From NCBI GenBank assembly GCA_003694325.1, contig RFKJ01000498.1, positions 1 through 5,990 on the forward strand: a stretch of DNA of 5,990 nt, read 5' to 3'. The stretch's first letter is position 1. The number at the start of each line of letters is the position of its first letter. The stretch comes from Deltaproteobacteria bacterium (GTDB lineage: Bacteria > Myxococcota_A > UBA796 > UBA2385). Positions 4,984 through 5,990 of this stretch are shown here, one piece after another. The position numbers and the translations under genes were made by a program. The notes beneath the pieces are model-generated. The model did not search any database. It saw only the letters and a program-made list of their open reading frames with translations, and was not told the DNA's origin.

Positions 4984-5990
4984 ATGTCCTGGCCGGGTCC
5001 CCGAAAATCGCCGACCGCGTCGTGGAGTCGTGTGCACCAGTGGACGGCGCGGGTGCGGGCGCGTGCCGACGCAAGCACCGTGCAGAGGCTGCGCGACGCG
5101 GTGGACGCCGCGACGCGGCGTCGCGCCCCGCCCGACGAGGCCTCGGACGCCATCCTGTTGTCGGCGCTGGACGCGCTGCAGGCCCACCCCAGCCCGCGCG
5201 CCGACACCGACGAGATGGAGCGCCGCCGACACGCCGCTGCGGGACGCCAGGTGGTCCGCCACGTGCTCGTCCCCGGCATGCTCGCGGGCAAGCTGTCGCA
5301 ACGGCGCGTGGAGGAAGCGGCCGACCTGCTGGGCGTCGACCTGCTCCAGCCCGGCCCCGTGTGGCTGCCCGCCGCCGCCACCGACAGCCTCGACCGGCTC
5401 CGCGAGCGCCTCGCTCCGCTCCCCGACGCCGCCACCGACGCGATGCTGGCGCTGTGTCGCGACCTGGACCGTCACACCGACGTGCTGGCGGTGCTGCCGG
5501 TGCTGGGGAGCAGCCGCCTGCAGACCCGCCTCGCCCGGGTCCGGGTGATGGTGGTGGAGGGGCAGGGAGAGGTCGACGTCGTGGGCCTGGGCTCCGACCC
5601 CAGCCAGCGCGAGGCCGCCCGTCGCGCGGCGGACGCCGTCGCCCACTGGCTCACCCTGAGTCTCGGCCTGTCGCTGGACGGGCGCGGCTTCCGCGTCGAG
5701 CTGCTGGGGATCCCCCCGGACGGCACGGTCGTCGGCGGGTCACTGGGCCTGCCCCTGGGCCTGGCGATCATCGGGGCCCTCGCCCGCCGGAGTCCGGCGC
5801 AGCCGACCGCGGCGACCGGGGCTCTCGCGCCGACGCGCGGGACGGGGCCCACGTCCGTCGAGACGGTCGAGCTGGGGGACCGCAAGCTGGAGGTGCTGCG
5901 CTCGGGGCGGGTACGGCGCATGCTGTGTCCGGCGGCCAACGGCTGGAGGAGCGACGCGTCGGGGCTCGTGCCGGTCGGCAGCTTCGAAGA
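4984..5990 (+). CDS. Protein with Lon-protease-like (S16) domain, 3' end beyond window
   Basis: The frame is open for 335 codons to the right edge without a stop. Residues about 30-180 are helical, Ala/Arg/Asp-rich and unassigned. Residues about 184-320 resemble the Lon proteolytic domain: a first strand RVRVMVVEGQGEVDVVGLG (185-203), a helix with REAARRAADAVAHWL (209-223), a strand FRVELLGIPPDG (236-247), the serine motif GGSLGLPLG (Ser253 as nucleophile, compare the Lon PSAG motif), a TGAL turn (278-281) like Lon TGE, and RRMLCPAAN (311-319) like Lon KTVLIPFEN. Lining up that last motif puts Asp299 where Lon has its catalytic Lys, with Lys301 two residues on, so activity is uncertain. There is no ATPase domain ahead of it within the window. 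The start is uncertain: ATG 4984 and in-frame ATG 4972 lack a Shine-Dalgarno sequence, while in-frame GTG 5032 has GGAG 4 nt upstream. It is divergent from the sigma gene. Minus-strand frames over it are low-complexity shadows. Confidence 0.75.
   Translation, partial: MSWPGPRKSPTASWSRVHQWTARVRARADASTVQRLRDAVDAATRRRAPPDEASDAILLSALDALQAHPSPRADTDEMERRRHAAAGRQVVRHVLVPGMLAGKLSQRRVEEAADLLGVDLLQPGPVWLPAAATDSLDRLRERLAPLPDAATDAMLALCRDLDRHTDVLAVLPVLGSSRLQTRLARVRVMVVEGQGEVDVVGLGSDPSQREAARRAADAVAHWLTLSLGLSLDGRGFRVELLGIPPDGTVVGGSLGLPLGLAIIGALARRSPAQPTAATGALAPTRGTGPTSVETVELGDRKLEVLRSGRVRRMLCPAANGWRSDASGLVPVGSFE

Noticed and set aside
4420..5646. Minus-strand open frame of 408 codons
   Set aside because: It overlaps the Lon-like gene antisense and the sigma gene out of frame. 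Its composition (His/Gln/Val-Gly runs, Arg/Pro tracts) is not protein-like.

Overview
The window is very GC-rich with strong G/C bias at third codon positions. It encodes FG-GAP and MopE-type Asp/Cys-rich surface lipoproteins next to an ECF-like sigma factor. That combination, and the many Shine-Dalgarno-led lipoprotein genes, suggest a myxobacterium-like organism (Myxococcota or a related deltaproteobacterial lineage). This is inferred from gene content and style only; no phylogenetic marker is present.

Layout. Five genes lie on the minus strand and read right to left. (1) A sigma-70 family (ECF-like) factor at 4838-4110. (2) A 230-residue soluble protein of unknown function at 4120-3428, overlapping the sigma gene by 11 nt. 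After a 93-nt gap come (3) a Cys-rich lipoprotein with an Asp-Gly-Gly linker at 3334-2702, (4) a 691-residue lipoprotein with five DCDD (MopE-like) motifs and a seven-repeat FG-GAP propeller at 2700-625, and (5) a signal-peptide protein of unknown function from 622 off the left edge. Gene 5 is broken by a perfect 22-bp tandem duplication (471-514). Removing one copy restores a continuous 200-codon frame to the window edge. All five minus-strand starts have convincing Shine-Dalgarno sequences, and junctions within each of the two groups are overlapping or only 1-2 nt apart.

On the plus strand, diverging from the sigma gene across a 145-nt intergenic region, an open frame runs from about 4984 off the right edge without a stop. 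It encodes a helical N-terminal region followed by a Lon-protease-like (S16) fold with the nucleophile serine motif (GGSLG). The expected catalytic lysine position looks altered.

Working together (inference): the sigma factor and its overlapping partner look like a transcription-control pair, and the divergent Lon-like protein may share their promoter region. The downstream lipoproteins look like an envelope or surface set in their own operon. A link between sigma factor, protease-like protein and surface proteins is a hypothesis from proximity; nothing in the sequence proves it. I saw no tRNA, rRNA, CRISPR array, insertion sequence or convincing intrinsic terminator.
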